This document shows positions 46,186 to 58,806 of a stretch of 64,000 nt of DNA, piece after piece. Each line of letters starts with the position of its first letter. Position 1 is the first letter of the stretch. The DNA lies in contig CM033393.1 in assembly GCA_019426215.1 (NCBI GenBank), positions 29,514,591 through 29,578,590 on the forward strand, given 5' to 3'. This DNA is from Buddleja alternifolia. Taxonomy: Eukaryota > Streptophyta > Magnoliopsida > Lamiales > Scrophulariaceae. The notes under the pieces were generated by a model. It saw only the letters and a program-made list of their open reading frames with translations. It did no database searches and had not been told where the DNA came from. A program made the position numbers and the translations under genes.

Positions 46186-47996
46186 TCAATTCCAATCACT
46201 ATGGTATCTAATACCCATCTTCTCAAGATGTTGCTCTAGCACTGCCTGGGATAGTGGCTTGGTTAGTGGGTCAACAACGTTATTTGATGTATCTATTCTC
46301 TGCACTGCAACGTCCCCTCTTCCAATGATCTCTCTAATGATGTGGTATCTTTTCTCAATGTGTTTGGATTTATTGTGAGACCTGGGTTCCTTAGCCTGCA
46401 CGATGGCTCCATTGTTGTCACAGAAAAGTGGCAAGGGGAGCTCCATGCTAGGAACCACTTAAAGTTCATCTATAAACTTATTTATCCAAACAGCCTCCTT
46501 GGCCGCCTTTGAGGCATCCACATACTCAGGTTTGGTGGTTGAGTCAGCCGTCGTGCTTTACTTGGAACTTTTTCAAGTCACTGCTCCACCATTTAAAGTG
46601 AATACAAACCCCGAGATGGACTTGTAGTCATTGACATCAGACTGGAAGTCAGAGTCAGTATAACCTTCCACCTTTAGTTCCCCATCTCTATATGTTAAAC
46701 ACATATCCTTAGTTCTTCTTAAGTACTTGAGGATACACTTCACAACTATTCAATGCTTTTCCCCCGGGTTAGTTTGAAACCTACTTACCACACTCACAAC
46801 ATAGGCAATGTCCGGTCTTGTGCGTAACATAGCGTACATAAGACTTCATATTGATGATGCATAGGGGACTCCACTCATTCTCTTACGATCATCCTCACTT
46901 TGAGGACTCATCAATTTAGAGAGATGGAGTCCATGTCTTATGGGCAAGAGGCCTCTTTTAGAATCTTCCATTCCGAATCTTTTCAGAACCTTTTCCAAAT
47001 AGAGGGCTTAGGAGAGACCCATTTTCCTATTCGCTCTATCCCTGAAGATGCGAATTCCAAGGATAAAGGCCACTTCTCCAAAGTATTTCATGAAAAACAT
47101 GCTTGAGAGCCACATTTTGACCGAAGTCAACACGCCTATATCATTACCTATTAGTAGAATGTCGTCTACATATAGGACCAAAATGATATTTTACTCCCAC
47201 TGGATTTCTTGTAAACGCATAGTTCATCTTCGTTCTTGACATAGCCATAGTGCCGAACTTCTTCATCAAAACAAAGTTTCCATCTCCACGATGCTTGTTT
47301 AAGTCCATAAATTGATCTATTGAATTTACACACCTTATGAGAATCTTCATTGGACACGAAACATTTGGGCTATTCCATATAGATGTCCTCCTCGAGGTAT
47401 CCATTCAAGAACGCGGTCTTCACGTCCATCTGCCAGATTTCATTGTTTAGGTGCATAGCTATTGCAAGCAGAATTCTAATGGATTTGATGAATGGAAACG
47501 GGAGATAAGGTCTCCTCATTGTCAATACCCTCTTTTTGACTATTCCCTTTCACCACAAGCTTAGCTATAAGGGTATAGACTTTGCCGTCCGGACCAATCT
47601 TTCTCTTGAAGATCCACTTGTATCCTATTGATGCAATACCCCCAGGGCGATCCACCAGAGTCCAGACTTGGTTCGAATGCATCGAATCCATCTCTGTCTT
47701 CATAGCCCTAAGCGATTTCGCAGAATCTATATCCTCCATCACATGCTCAAAAGCAGAGGGATCATCTCCATAGTTTCCTTCTGCTACGACATACAAATTA
47801 TGCTTTCTCTATACTAGATAACCATATCTACGCTAAGATACTCCGCTCGATCTACGCGATGGTGGTTGCGTTTGGCTAGGTTCATTTTAAGTCTCTTGAA
47901 CAGTGGTCCCTAAAGGGATTTAATTTTGTTCTTCCAGAACAATCTTTCTTCTTGCACCACCTTCTCGAACAAACTTGTCTTCGAGAAAGTACGCAT
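46186..47996 (-). pseudogene. Copia-C pol remnants (reverse transcriptase and RNase H)
   Basis: 46186-46458 is the RNase H end (LFCDNNGAIVQAKEPRSHNK, VVDPLTKPLSQAVL), with catalytic Asp present. Around 47080-47170 the minus strand reads VLYVDDILLIGND. 47476-47796 is the reverse transcriptase N-terminal part (SNQVWTLVDRPGG, KWIFKRKIGPDGK). Frames are broken throughout. Upstream, homology stops abruptly near 47996 in the integrase tail (ARRKIVLEEQN phrase). Gag, protease and the integrase core are therefore deleted, and the sequence joins leader-like AT-rich DNA. Confidence 0.82.
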
Positions 47997-49072
47997 GTAT
48001 TTAATTAAATCCAATTTAATTAATATTCAAAAATAAATCCAATTTATTTTGAACTTCAATGTTAATAGGCCAAACCCAAACATTTTACTTTTATCCAATT
48101 AAATTGGACTTTATCAAATAGAGCCCAATCATGGGTGAAATAATTTTAAAGCGAAATTAAACTCTAATCTAAATCATATTTCAAATTGACTTGGGTCAAC
48201 CCTATTTAATCCATGAAATAAAACATGCCAACAAGATTTATTTGGTCATTTAAATCCAATTTAAATACCAAGGATTAAATTTGATGATTAATTTTAAGGG
48301 GCTAATAAATCCAATTATTGGCCTTAGAAAAAAATCCAATTTTTTAAACAAACTTATTAAAATTAAATCTAATTTAATCTTAATTAAAATTTAATTTTAA
48401 ATAAAGTAATGAAAATTAAATCTAATTTAATTCTCAATTAAAATCTAATTTTAAAATTGAAAAAGATTTTATGGGGTTTTTAATTTTAAAATTAATCCAC
48501 AAAAAATAATTTTAAAATGCTAATCGGGCTTGAGCGCAATTTTATTTTTAAAATCATCCATTAGGTTCTAAATACATCTAATGGACTAAATGGGCCAGGC
48601 CCAATTTTTAAAAAAAATTAATTTAAAACTTGTATGATTAATTTTCCAAGTTTCGGGCCCGGCCCGACAAAAATTAAAATTACACGCCGGGCCTAGCCTG
48701 ACACACGGCGCTTCCCTCAACCGTCACATGCACGGTACGGCGTCGTGCCAAGCCACCTGACCGCGCAGTGTCGCTAGGTGGCGTCGTGCAGCAGGGTCAG
48801 GCCGAGCTGTTGCCACCACCGACTTTGACGTGCCGACGGCTATTTTCTAGTGACCCCATCATGGTATCACCTCGCCTTTTTCAATCGAATAATTTAATTA
48901 TCAAAAACCCAATAGTTTAAACATGGAAAAATTAAATCATAACACCCATTTTTTTTACGTTTTTGCTCACAATTATTCGTCTAACATATAAATAATCATA
49001 TCAGGCATTCATATTCATCAAATAACATAAACGCGTGTAGGCAGGAAGAAATTATCAAAAACCACGGATTTG
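47997..49072 (-). other. Copia-C leader (AT-rich, with GC-rich block)
   Basis: Non-coding. The first 600 bases repeat 'aaatccaattta' phrases. 48655-48840 is a sharply GC-rich block ('cgggcccggcccg', 'cacggtacggcgtcgtg') between AT-rich flanks, in the same relative place as the GC blocks of families A and D. Confidence 0.65.
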
Positions 49073-49084
49073 GCTCTGATAACA
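49073..49084 (-). other. Copia-C primer binding site, one mismatch
   Basis: The minus strand reads TGTTATCAGAGC, one change from TGGTATCAGAGC, one base inside the right LTR at 49086. Confidence 0.82.
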
Positions 49085-49199
49085 CTGTTGTGAATTGAAC
49101 TAACGAATACTTTTTTTTTCTCTAATCCACATAGTCCAGATTCAATTCATGTTTTTGATAATTTCGCTGTACAAAATCGATATCAAGAAAGGTGGTAAT

Positions 49200-50824
49200 T
49201 GTTGGGACAATTTGCATAAAATAAAAAATGCAGCAGAAGAATAGTAAGTTTAATCCCAGTGGCTCATCTCTATTTCTCGTATTTAAATTGGGTTTTAAGA
49301 AATTAATTACCGTTCTCGCGTATGTTGAAATCTGAACCAGCTTTGCAATCCTTATCTTGAATAGCAAATCCATCGCTGTCTCTAAATTGCAACGCTGGAG
49401 TCAAAAACGAAAATCTCCTTCTTCTTCACCTTGATGGACAGCTAGAGTGAGAGAGAAAGGGATGAGAGTTTGACTTGGAGAGAAAGTTTGTAAGTTGATT
49501 CTCTTGACCTAGTTATTTTTCCACTAAGTAGTATATATATATATAAATATATACTACAATCGAAAACAATAACCTAGGCTTCACAAGCCCTATATGTGGA
49601 TGCCCACTTGTAGGCTTAAGCCTTCGAGCTTTGGTTATTAATTAATTAAATAATTAATATTATTTATCCAATAAATAAATTAATTTAATAATCAATTAAA
49701 TTCATGTTAATATTATAATTAAATTCCCATGAGGAATTAATTAATTCATTAACTTAATTAATTAATAAAATCATCTAATGATTAATTAATTAATCTCGAT
49801 ATCCAATACCAAAGATTCTCTCAAGTCTTTTTCCCACGATTTTCTTTTTGCACTTCCTTTAAGCGCGACTCTTTAGGTTCGTCTCAAAAGGCAATTGGGA
49901 GGAAACCAAAAGGATGTGAGTAGCACCTAGTCAGTCACGTGGGTCACATCGTATTCCAATTGAGAACGAATGAATAGGATCATTCCAAAACATATACGCT
50001 ATGAATACCGTACGTGTATAAACCTTTTATTCTTATATCTCAATCAAGTGAGAGTCATGGTTTTAGTCAAACTCACATGACTTGACCATATGCTTAGCTC
50101 ATAATGAGTCGAGGTCATTTTATGCTTGGCCAAATACTTTTAACCTCACTCATTCATGACTGCATAGGATACTTAGCTCATTCACTTATGAGAGAATAAA
50201 TCCCATTTTGCTAATCAGTTAACAATGTTACTTGCCCATCAAGTCGCACTTCGAGGTCGATCCCACCAAAGGGTGATTTGGATGTAACTACTTTAATGAC
50301 AGAGTTGATGTCACAAGTACATCTTCAACTCGACTCCTTAGGTCTAAGGTTCACGCGTACCTATCACAACTTATCAGTTTCATCATTGACTGTCAGTGAG
50401 TGAATACCCATGCGATGAAACTGATGCGAGCCGTGTTCGAACATATTAGTCCAACTTATATGTCCATGACATAAGTTCCCACTATCATTCCCATAGTGTT
50501 CGACTAGCACTTTCTCTGTCAAAACTTATATCATGCAAGTCCTTGTTCTGTATTGATGTCCAGTCAAATACTTTCTTAGACTTGCGAACCCTATTTAGAG
50601 AATAAGGATCAAACCCTTCTAGTGCCATTCTTCCTATCCCATAGGAAGTAGAAGGTTTGCCTTATACTCAAGGACTTTACGTTGTTTATTAACACCTTAC
50701 AAACGCCTATAAGAAAACAACAAGATAATGCCTTATATATATAATAAAATGATATTGTTTAGTTACAAGTCAATGCCCTATAAATCTATCCTCTTTATGG
50801 CATTTGAGGGCATACACTCTAATA
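49200..50824 (-). repeat. Family-D LTR1
   Basis: 1625 bp, TGTTGGGACAATTTGC to ACTCTAATA. The final CA has mutated to TA, next to the polypurine complement 'atctcccacttg'. Outer flank GTAAT. Confidence 0.9.
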
Positions 50825-51226
50825 ATCTCCCACTTGAACTCAATGCCATTTGCTATGGTATTTAATACCCATCCCTTCGAGATGTTTTTTTAGCACCGCC
50901 TGTGCTAATGGCTTGGTCAATGGATCAGCGACATTGTCAGTTGAGGCTATTTTCTAAACAGATATTTCTGCAACGATCTCTCTTATGATGTGATATCTCT
51001 TCTCGATGTGTTTGGACTTGTTGTGAGACCTAGGTTCCTTTGCTTATGCTATTGCTCCGCTGTTGTCACAATAATGTGGCAACGAGAGCTTTATGCTAGG
51101 AACCGGTTGAAGTTCTTCTATGAACTTCCTTATCCAAACAACCTCTTTAGCTGCCTCAGAGGCAACTATGTATTCAGCCTCTGCAGTGGAGTCCGTGGTT
51201 GTGCTTTTCTTGGAACTTTTCCAAGT
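50825..51226 (-). pseudogene. D1 RNase H remnant
   Basis: The minus strand encodes the RNase H C-terminal half: SRNKSKHIEKRYHIIREI-type and ADPLTKPLAQAV-type phrases, with stops (for example within the NNGAIA/AKEP region). It joins the reverse transcriptase N-terminus at about 51226 through a large deletion that removed the YVDD-containing core. Confidence 0.75.
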
Positions 51227-51600
51227 CTAGGTGTGCGGCTATTGCAAGTAGAATCCATATTGATTTGATCATAGCGACTAGCGAAAAGGTTTCCTGGTAG
51301 TCAATTCCTTCTTTTTAACTATACCCTTTCGCCACTAGCCTGGCTTTGTAGGTGTCAACCTTGCCATCAACACCAATCTTTCTCTTGTAGATCCATTTGC
51401 ACCCGATCGGTTTTACCCCTTCAGGTTGGTCCACAAGTTTCCAGACTTGGTTTGCATGCATCGAATCGATCTCAGTTTGCATAGCCTCACGCCATCTAGT
51501 AGCATCCACATCCACCATTGCTTGATCAAAAGTGGAGGGATCATCTCCATGATCCTCCTCTAATACAGAATGGAGATCCAGCTCCCTCTGTACTAGATGT
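51227..51600 (-). pseudogene. D1 reverse transcriptase N-terminal stub
   Basis: The frame 51315-51518 reads RWREAMQTEIDSMHANQVWK, KPIGCKWIYKRKIGVDGK and KARLVAKGYS, then a stop. A few more residues of reverse transcriptase follow before the deletion junction near 51226. No catalytic motif remains. Confidence 0.82.
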
Positions 51601-51650
51601 CCGTACCTCTCAGGCGGTTGAGATACTCTACTTGATCTTCGTGGTTGTGG

Positions 51651-53042
51651 TTATGTTACAGAAGGTTCGGTTCTCACTTCCTGTGTAGATGTATCCACTG
51701 GAGTCTCATTTTGTTCTTCTAGAACAATCTTTCTACCCGCTCCTCCTTCTTGAATGAACTCATCTTCAAGAAAGTGGGCTTTCAAAGCTATAATGATCCT
51801 TTGATCATCGTGCAGGTAAAATAGGTATCCCATTAAATCCTCAGGATATCCAACGAAATGTCCCTTCAAGGATCTAGCCTCCAACTTGTCCACTTTGGTC
51901 TTTTTGACATAAGCCGGACATCCCCAAATCTTGATGTGATTGAGACTTGGTTTCCTATTCCTCCATATCTCATAGGGAGTCATATGAACGGACTTGGACG
52001 GACATCTATTTAAAATGTGTACAGCTGTAAGCAGCGCATGACCCCACAGTGAAATGGGTAAGTCAGTGTAGCTGAGCATGGAGCGAACCATGTCCAACAA
52101 AGTTCGATTCCTTCGCTCTGCTACTCCATTTAACTGTGGTGTTGCTGGAGGTGTGAGCTGTAATACTATACCATTCTCTCTGAGGTATACATCAAACTCG
52201 TCGCTCAAATATTCTCCTCCTCGATCCGATCGAAAGGTTTTTATATGTTGACCAGTTTGATTTTCCACTAAAGCCTTGAATTCCTTAAACTTTTCAATGG
52301 ATTCATACTTGTGCCTCATCATGTACACCAGACCATATCTTGAATGGTCATCAGTGAAGGTGATGAAGTAAAAGAAACCTCCTTGTGCCATTTCTCCAAA
52401 TGGACCACAAACATCAGTATGCACTAAGCCTAAGATTTGTGAGGCTCTTTCAAAAGTCCCTGTGAAGGGGGATCTAGCCATCTTGCCTTTGAGACAAGAT
52501 TCACAAGTAGGATAGGGATCCAATCCCAATGGGCCAATTAGTCCATCTTTCTCTATTTTGCGAATTTTATGTTCGCCGGCATGGCCTAGTCTAAGATGCT
52601 AAATCAATCTTTGGTTTATTCCAAGCCTACTACGTTTCCTTTATATGGTATTCACAAAACACTCATTCTGGACATTAAGGTAATACAATTCATTTATTAA
52701 AGAAGCAAAGCCTACTAATTTATTACCATAATAAATGTTGCATCGTCCATTAATAAAACGGAAAGTGTGACCAAGTTTAACTAAAACGGGAATAGAAATA
52801 ATGTTTTTAAGCCCATTGGGCAAAACTAAAACCTTTTCCAGAAATAGTATATGTCCAGAATTTAAAATCAATGAGGTAGATCCAATTCCCGTAGCTACGA
52901 CGCTATGCCCGCTGCCTACTTTTATCTTCACCTCATCACTGTCCAGCTTCCTTCCTTACACCAGTTCCTGATTCATACAAAAAATGTGAGCACTTGCTCC
53001 AGAATCAAGAATCCAAGATGTAGAGAAGACGGTCATGGAACA
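51651..53042 (-). pseudogene. D1 protease-integrase
   Basis: The protease phrase (WILDSGAS-type) lies at about 52990-53030. The frame 52641-52931 carries the spacer before integrase (KVGSGHSVVATGIGSTSLIL). The frame 51651-52529 carries CESCLKGKMARSPFTGTFER and integrase with Asp in HTDVCGPFG, Asp in RSDRGGEYL and Glu in NGVAERRNRTLL, all conserved. It continues to the C-terminal KKTKVDKLEARSLKGHFVGY segment. Stops between the frames break the zinc-binding region. Confidence 0.87.
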
Positions 53043-54042
53043 TTAAGTTTCATGAACATAAAGTTCCATACCTTGTGCGCCCGGCCCCATGTTCGGACAG
53101 TTCCTTCTCCAGTGGCCCAGCTCACCGCAGTGTAGGCACCTGTCTGTCTTTTGTGGCCCTTTACGCTTGCGATTCACAGGAGCTTTTCGTTTTCCTTTAT
53201 TGACACCACCCTGAGCTCCAAGCTCGCCACTCTGCTTCTTGGCTTTCTTCTTCTTATTCTTCACCCGTTTGGGCCCAGAAGAGATAACCAATCCAGTTTC
53301 CTTTCCCTTGGGCTTCAATTGAGATTGTGCAATGTTTAATTTGTTCATTAGCCCAACTACGTTGCATTCAATCTCATTGAAATTGAAGTTCATGACAAAT
53401 TGGGAAAAAGAATCAGGAAGAGACTGCAAAATGAGATCGGTTTGAATCTGTGGGTTCATTGTAAAATCGAGAGCCTCCAATCTCTCGATCCTTGAGATCA
53501 TCTTGAGAATATGATCCCCAACTTTCTCACCTTCTCTCATTTTAGCCCCGAAGAGATCTTTAGATATCTCATGTCTAGCAGTACGGCTGTGCTCACCATA
53601 GAGCTCGACCAAGTGTGCCAAGATAGCCCTTGCTGTGGTCATCTTCTCGTGGGTTCTCTGAAGCTCGTTTGTCATTGAGCCGAGAGAGCTCTTTAGATAT
53701 CTCATATCTAGTAGTACGACTGTTCTCACCATAGAGCTAGACCAAGTGTGCCAAGATAGCCCTTGCTGTGGTCATCTTCTCGTGGGATCTCTGAAGCTTG
53801 TTTGTCATTGAGCCGAGAATGTACTCACGCACTTGGACGTCGTCCTTTACCCATTTTTCATAAGCTTGGACTTCTTCCTCGTTGGCACGTGTTCTGGAAG
53901 GAGGAGCAGGGATGTCTGTGTCCAACACGTATCCCAAGGACTCCATGTTGAGAACTATTCTCAAGTTCCTCAGCCAATCCACGTAGTTAGGTCCGGTAAG
54001 AATGTTCTTTTCGAGTAAAACGGAGAGTTGGTTGATAGTCAT
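53043..54042 (-). pseudogene. D1 gag with a 133-bp internal tandem duplication
   Basis: It starts MTINQLSVLLEKNILTGPNY and is readable to ARAILAHLV (53737). The segment that encodes GSMTN.LQR.HEKMTTARAIL then appears a second time from about 53690 down. The offset between copies is 133 bp (53610 versus 53743), not a multiple of three, so the frame breaks. The rest (53043-53732) has GDHILKMISRIERLEALDF, a Lys-rich tract and an intact zinc knuckle CLHCGELGHWRRNCP. Confidence 0.9.
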
Positions 54043-54257
54043 TTTTGTTTTTGAGAGAGATAAATCAAAATAGCTGCAGAAAATAAACCAGACTTTATTA
54101 AACTTGTGTAACTAAACTCAAACTAAGTTTCAAATCAAGGACTTCGACTTATAACTTGGCTCCCACTACATTTTTCGAGATTCACACTCCCACTGTGAAA
54201 AACGGAAGTGATCGTTGCAATGTACTTCGTGGTGGGGATTGATTTCTTTAATTAATC

Positions 54258-54458
54258 TAATGGATGGCAACCCTTTAACGATATTTGGTCCATTATTTTA
54301 ATTAAAGTGATGTCCAACATCAATCTATCCAATAGATGGTTCAATCTTCTTTTTCCCATAATCCACCAAAACCGCAACCCTTTAACGATTTATAGGCTTT
54401 GTGTAATCTAACATTTGAATTTCACCTTGCAACCCTTTAATGATATTTGGGGTGAAAT
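54258..54458 (-). other. D1 leader: hairpins with conserved loop GCAACCCTTTAACGAT
   Basis: Loop core GCAACCCTTTAA.GAT (plus reading) occurs three times. Hairpin 1 has stem TAATGGA/TCCATTA (54258-54295) and hairpin 3 has stem ATTTCACC/GGTGAAAT (54419-54458). Hairpin 2 (about 54358-54410) has lost its right stem arm by a small deletion; the complete version is in D2. The cluster lies 215-415 nt upstream of the gag ATG. Confidence 0.82.
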
Positions 54459-55494
54459 ATGTCTCGATTAAGGCATCTAATGCACTTAATAAAATTCTAG
54501 AATTAAATCTTGATATACGACCCACTTACTGGGAAGATGACATATACTAGGTTAAATACTTAATTTCATTGAGTTTAGTGGAGGGAAAGGATGCCTAGCA
54601 CCCCTTACTAACTTAGTATCAATTTTTGCTTGGGAGAATTCATGTTCTAAACATTTATCTAAGTCTCACTTTGCACATTATTCAATTTATATAGCGCATA
54701 TTGATAACATACATGCTTCATACAACTAATGAACATGCATCGAAAGCAATAAACCAACACATATGTCCACGGGCTTTATCTAGAGGGCCCAAGCCAATGG
54801 GCCATCATTAAAAAGAAAAATAAGCCTAGCTATTCTTCATGGACTCCAAGCTCCGCTTCTTTTGGATTGATCTCCTCTTGAAAGGCCTATTCTGTTTCTA
54901 TCTATTACACGAGATTATTTAACAACCTACACATAATTCTAGAAATAAAATAAACGGGCTCAATTTCGGCCCTTACAACCCATAAAAGGAAATACAATCA
55001 AAAGAAATAACCTAAGCCCATGGACATTGTCACCATCATATAATACATGCTCGCGAAAAATAAAGCAATTATATTGGTGATTAAGTTAATGAATAATTAG
55101 TCCAACTAATCAATTCCCTCAATAAAATTCCAGATTTTATTGATAATCATGACAATAACCATTTGGTGAGATTTTTTAATTTAAATAAATAACTTAATTA
55201 AAAAAAATTCTCCAAGAACCATTAATTAATTATTTCATTTAAATTAATAATACTCAATAAAAACAATTTGGGCTTTATTTCATAAAATATAATTACCAAC
55301 CATTGACATATTTAATTTTAATTAATTAGGCCCAAAACTAATTTATTGAAGAATCCATATTTTTAAATAAAACAATTTGGGCTTATTTAATTAAATTTGG
55401 GTCATCATCCTTTTGACCCACCAGGATAATTAAAATAGCCCAAAACCCATTTAAATAAAAAATTGGACCCGAGGAAAATTAACCCGACCCGTTA

Positions 55495-55660
55495 GGACCC
55501 AGGTCATGGACCCGGGCCCACGAAACTGGGCCTACGTGTGCTGGGCGCACGTACTCCCAACGCACTGCTTGAGCCTGGCCGTGCGGCAAGGCCCTACGCA
55601 CGGCGTCATGCGCACAACACGCAGACTGCGCACGATATTTTCAACGCGTTCGTCGCGGGA
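55495..55660 (-). other. D1 leader: GC-rich block
   Basis: It contains 'ggacccgggcccac', 'gctgggcgcacg' and 'ctacgcacggcgtcatgcgcac'. It is a decayed form of the palindromic block seen more clearly at 59870-60035. Confidence 0.7.
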
Positions 55661-55845
55661 TTTTTCCTACCCGATTCTAACAAAAATTAGATTTTTCAAC
55701 TCACAAGTCATCATACTACAACATTTATGAATTAAATGCAGAAAAATCATAGATTATCATCACGAAAAACATATTCAAAACATGCTTCAAAAAATGCGAA
55801 AAACACATAATCACGTAATCAATTAAATACAGAAATCAGAGATTA

Positions 55846-55857
55846 GCTCTGATACCA
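55846..55857 (-). other. D1 primer binding site (initiator tRNA-Met)
   Basis: The minus strand reads TGGTATCAGAGC one base inside LTR2, so LTR2 is the 5' LTR of D1. Confidence 0.93.
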
Positions 55858-55858
55858 C

Positions 55859-57476
55859 TGTTGGGAAAATTTGCATAAAATCAAAAACGCAGCGGAAGAA
55901 TAATAAGTTTAATCCCAGTGGTTCATCTCAATTTCTCGTATTTAAATTGGGTTTTACGAAATTAATTACCGTTCTCGCGTATGTTGAAATCTGAACCAGC
56001 TTTGCAATCCTTATCTTGAACAACAAATCCGTCGCTATCTCTAAATTGCCACGCTGGAGTAAAAAACGAAAGTCTCCTTCTTCTTCACCTTGATGGACGG
56101 CTAGAGTGAGAGAGAAAGGGAGGAGAGTTTGACTTGGAGAGAAAGTTTGTAAGTTGATTCTCTTAACTTAGTTATTTTTCCACTAAGTAGTATATATATA
56201 TATACTACAATCGAAAACAATAACCTAGGCTTCACAAGCCCTATATGTGGACGCCCACTTATAGGCTTTTAAGCCTTCGGGCGTTTGTTTATTAATTAAT
56301 TAAATAATTAATATTATTTATCCAATAAGTTAATTAATTAAATAATCAATTAAATTCATGTTAATAATATAATTAAATTCCCATGAGGAATTAATTAATT
56401 CATTGACTTAATTAATTAATAAAATCATCTAATGATTAATTAATTAATCTCGATATCCAATACCGAAGATTCTCTCAAGTCTTTTCCTACGATTTTCTTT
56501 TTGCACTTCCGTTAAGCGCGACTCTTTATGTTCTTCTCAAAAGGCAATTGGGAGGAAACCAAAAGGATGTGAGTAACACCTAGCCAGTCACGTGGCTCAC
56601 ATCGTATCCCAATTGAGATCGAATGAATAGGATCATTCCAAACCATATACGCTGTGAATACCGTACGTGTATAAACCTTTTATTCTTGTATCCCAGTCAA
56701 GTAAGAGTCATGGTTTTAGTCAAACTCACATGACTTGACCATATGCTTAGCTCATAATGAGTCGAGGTCATTTTATGCTTTGGCGAAAAACTTTTAACAT
56801 CACCCATTCATGACTGCATAGGATACTTAGCTCATTCACTTATGAGAAAATAAATCCCATCTTGGTAATCAGTTAACAATGCTACTTGCCCATCAAGTCG
56901 CACTTCGAGGTCGATCCCACCAAAGGGTGATTTGGATCTAACTACTCTATTGACAGACTTGATGTCACAAGTACATCTTAAACTCGACTCCTTAGGTCTA
57001 AGGTTCACGCGTACCTATCACAACTTATCAGTTTCATCATTGACTGTCAGTGAGTGAATACCCATGTGATGAAACTGATGCGAGTCGTGTTTGAACATAT
57101 TAGTCCAACTTATATGTCCATGACATAAGTTCCCACTATCATTCCCATAGTGTTCGACTAGCACTTTCTCTGTCAAAACTTGTATCATGCAAGTCCTTGT
57201 TCTGTATTGATGTCCAGTCAAATACATTCTTAGACTTTCGAACCCTATTTAGAGAATAAGGATCAAACCCATCTAGTGTCATTCTCCCTATCGCATAGGA
57301 AGTAGAAGGTTTGCCTTATACTCAAGGACTTTACGTTGTTTATTAATACCTTACAAACGCCTATAAGAAAACAACAAGATAATGCCTTATGTATAATAAA
57401 AGGATATTGTTTAGTTACAAGTTAATGCCCTATAAACCTATCCTCTTTATGGCATTTGATGGCATACACTCTAACA
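55859..57476 (-). repeat. Family-D LTR2
   Basis: 1618 bp, TGTTGGGAAAATTTGC to ACTCTAACA, with both terminal dinucleotides intact. The right edge is joined to gag 'gagaagacggtcat', not to a target duplication matching 49195-49199. Confidence 0.92.
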
Positions 57477-58363
57477 GAGAAGACGGTCATAGAACAATAA
57501 GTTTCATGAACATAAAGTTCCATACCTTGTGCGCTCGGCCCCATGTTCGGACAGTTCCTTCTCCAGTGGCCCAGCTCACCGCAGTGTAGACATCTGTCTA
57601 TCTTTTGTGGCTCTTTACACTTGCAATTCACAGGAGCTTTCCCTTTTCCTTTATCGACACAACCCTGAGCTCCAAGCTCGCCACTCTACTTCTTGGCTTT
57701 CTTTTTCTTATTCTTCGCCCATGTGGGCCCAGAAGAGATAACCAATGCAGTTTCCTTTCCCATGGGCTTCAATTGAGATTGTGCAGTGTTTAATTTATTC
57801 ATTAGCCCAGCTAAGTTGCATTCAATCTCATTGCAATCGAAGTTCATGACAAATTGGGAAAGAGAATCTGGAAAAGACTTCAAAATGAGATCAGTTTGAA
57901 GATGTGGGTTCATTGTAAAATCGAGAGCCTCCAATCTCTCGATCCTTGAGATCATCTTGAGGACATGATCCCCAACTTTCTCACCTTCTCTCATTTTGGC
58001 CCTGAAGAGCTCTTTAGATATCTCATATCTAGCGGTACGGCTGTGCTCACCATAGAGCTCGAACAAGTGTGCCAAGATAGCCCTTGTTGTGGTCATCTTC
58101 TCATGGGACCTCTGAAGCTCATTTTTCATTGAGCCGAGAATGTACCCACGCACTCGAACGTCGTCCTTTACCCATTTTTCATGAGCTTGGACTTCTTCCT
58201 CATTGGCACGTGTTCTGGTAGGAGGAGTAGGGATGTCTGTGTCCAACACGTATCCTAAGGACTCCATGTTGAGAACTATTCTCAAGTTCCTTAGCCAATC
58301 CACGTAGTTGGGTCCGGTAAGGATGTTCTTTTCGAGCAAAACGGAAAGTGGGTTGATAGTCAT
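57477..58363 (-). pseudogene. D2 gag, ending at the LTR2 junction
   Basis: It starts at MTINPLSVLLEKNILTGPNY (58363). The in-frame upstream Met at 58426 is less likely, since family gag proteins begin at MTIN. It runs through WLRNLRIVLNMESLGYVLD, ARAILAHLFELYGEHSRTAR, GDHVLKMISRIERLEALDF and a Lys-rich end. A frame change near 57690 is followed by the zinc knuckle CLHCGELGHWRRNCP in frame 57422-57631. It lacks the 133-bp duplication of D1. The sequence stops exactly at LTR2, just before the protease. Confidence 0.88.
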
Positions 58364-58596
58364 TTTTGTTTTAAGAGAGATAAATCTAAAATAGTTGTAG
58401 AAAATAAACCAGACTTTATTAGACATGTGTAACTAAACTAAAACCATGTTTAAAATCAAGGATTTCGACTTATAACTTGGCTCCCACTACATTGTTTGAG
58501 ATTCACACTCCCACTGTGAAAAACGGAAGTGATCGTTGCAATGTACTTCGTGGCGGGGATTGATTTCTTTAATTAATCTAATGGATGGCAACCCTT

Positions 58597-58806
58597 TAAC
58601 AATATTTTGTCCAGTATTTTAATTAAAGTGATGTCCAACATCAATCTATCCAATAGATGGTTCAATCTTCTTTTTCCCATAATCCACCAAAACCGCAACC
58701 TTTTAACGATTTATAGGCTTTGTGGATTATCTAAGTTTACTCCCACTAACTCCTCATAATCTAACATTTGAATTTTACCTTGCAACCCTTTAACGATATT
58801 TGGGTG
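58597..58806 (-). other. D2 leader: three hairpins with conserved loop
   Basis: The loops share GCAACC.TTTAAC.AT. Hairpin 2 is complete here: ATAATCCAC (58679-58687) pairs perfectly with GTGGATTAT (58722-58730). Hairpin 3 pairs ATTTTACC with GGTGAAAT with one mismatch. Hairpin 1 (TAATGGA/TCCAGTA) has one mismatch. Confidence 0.82.
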
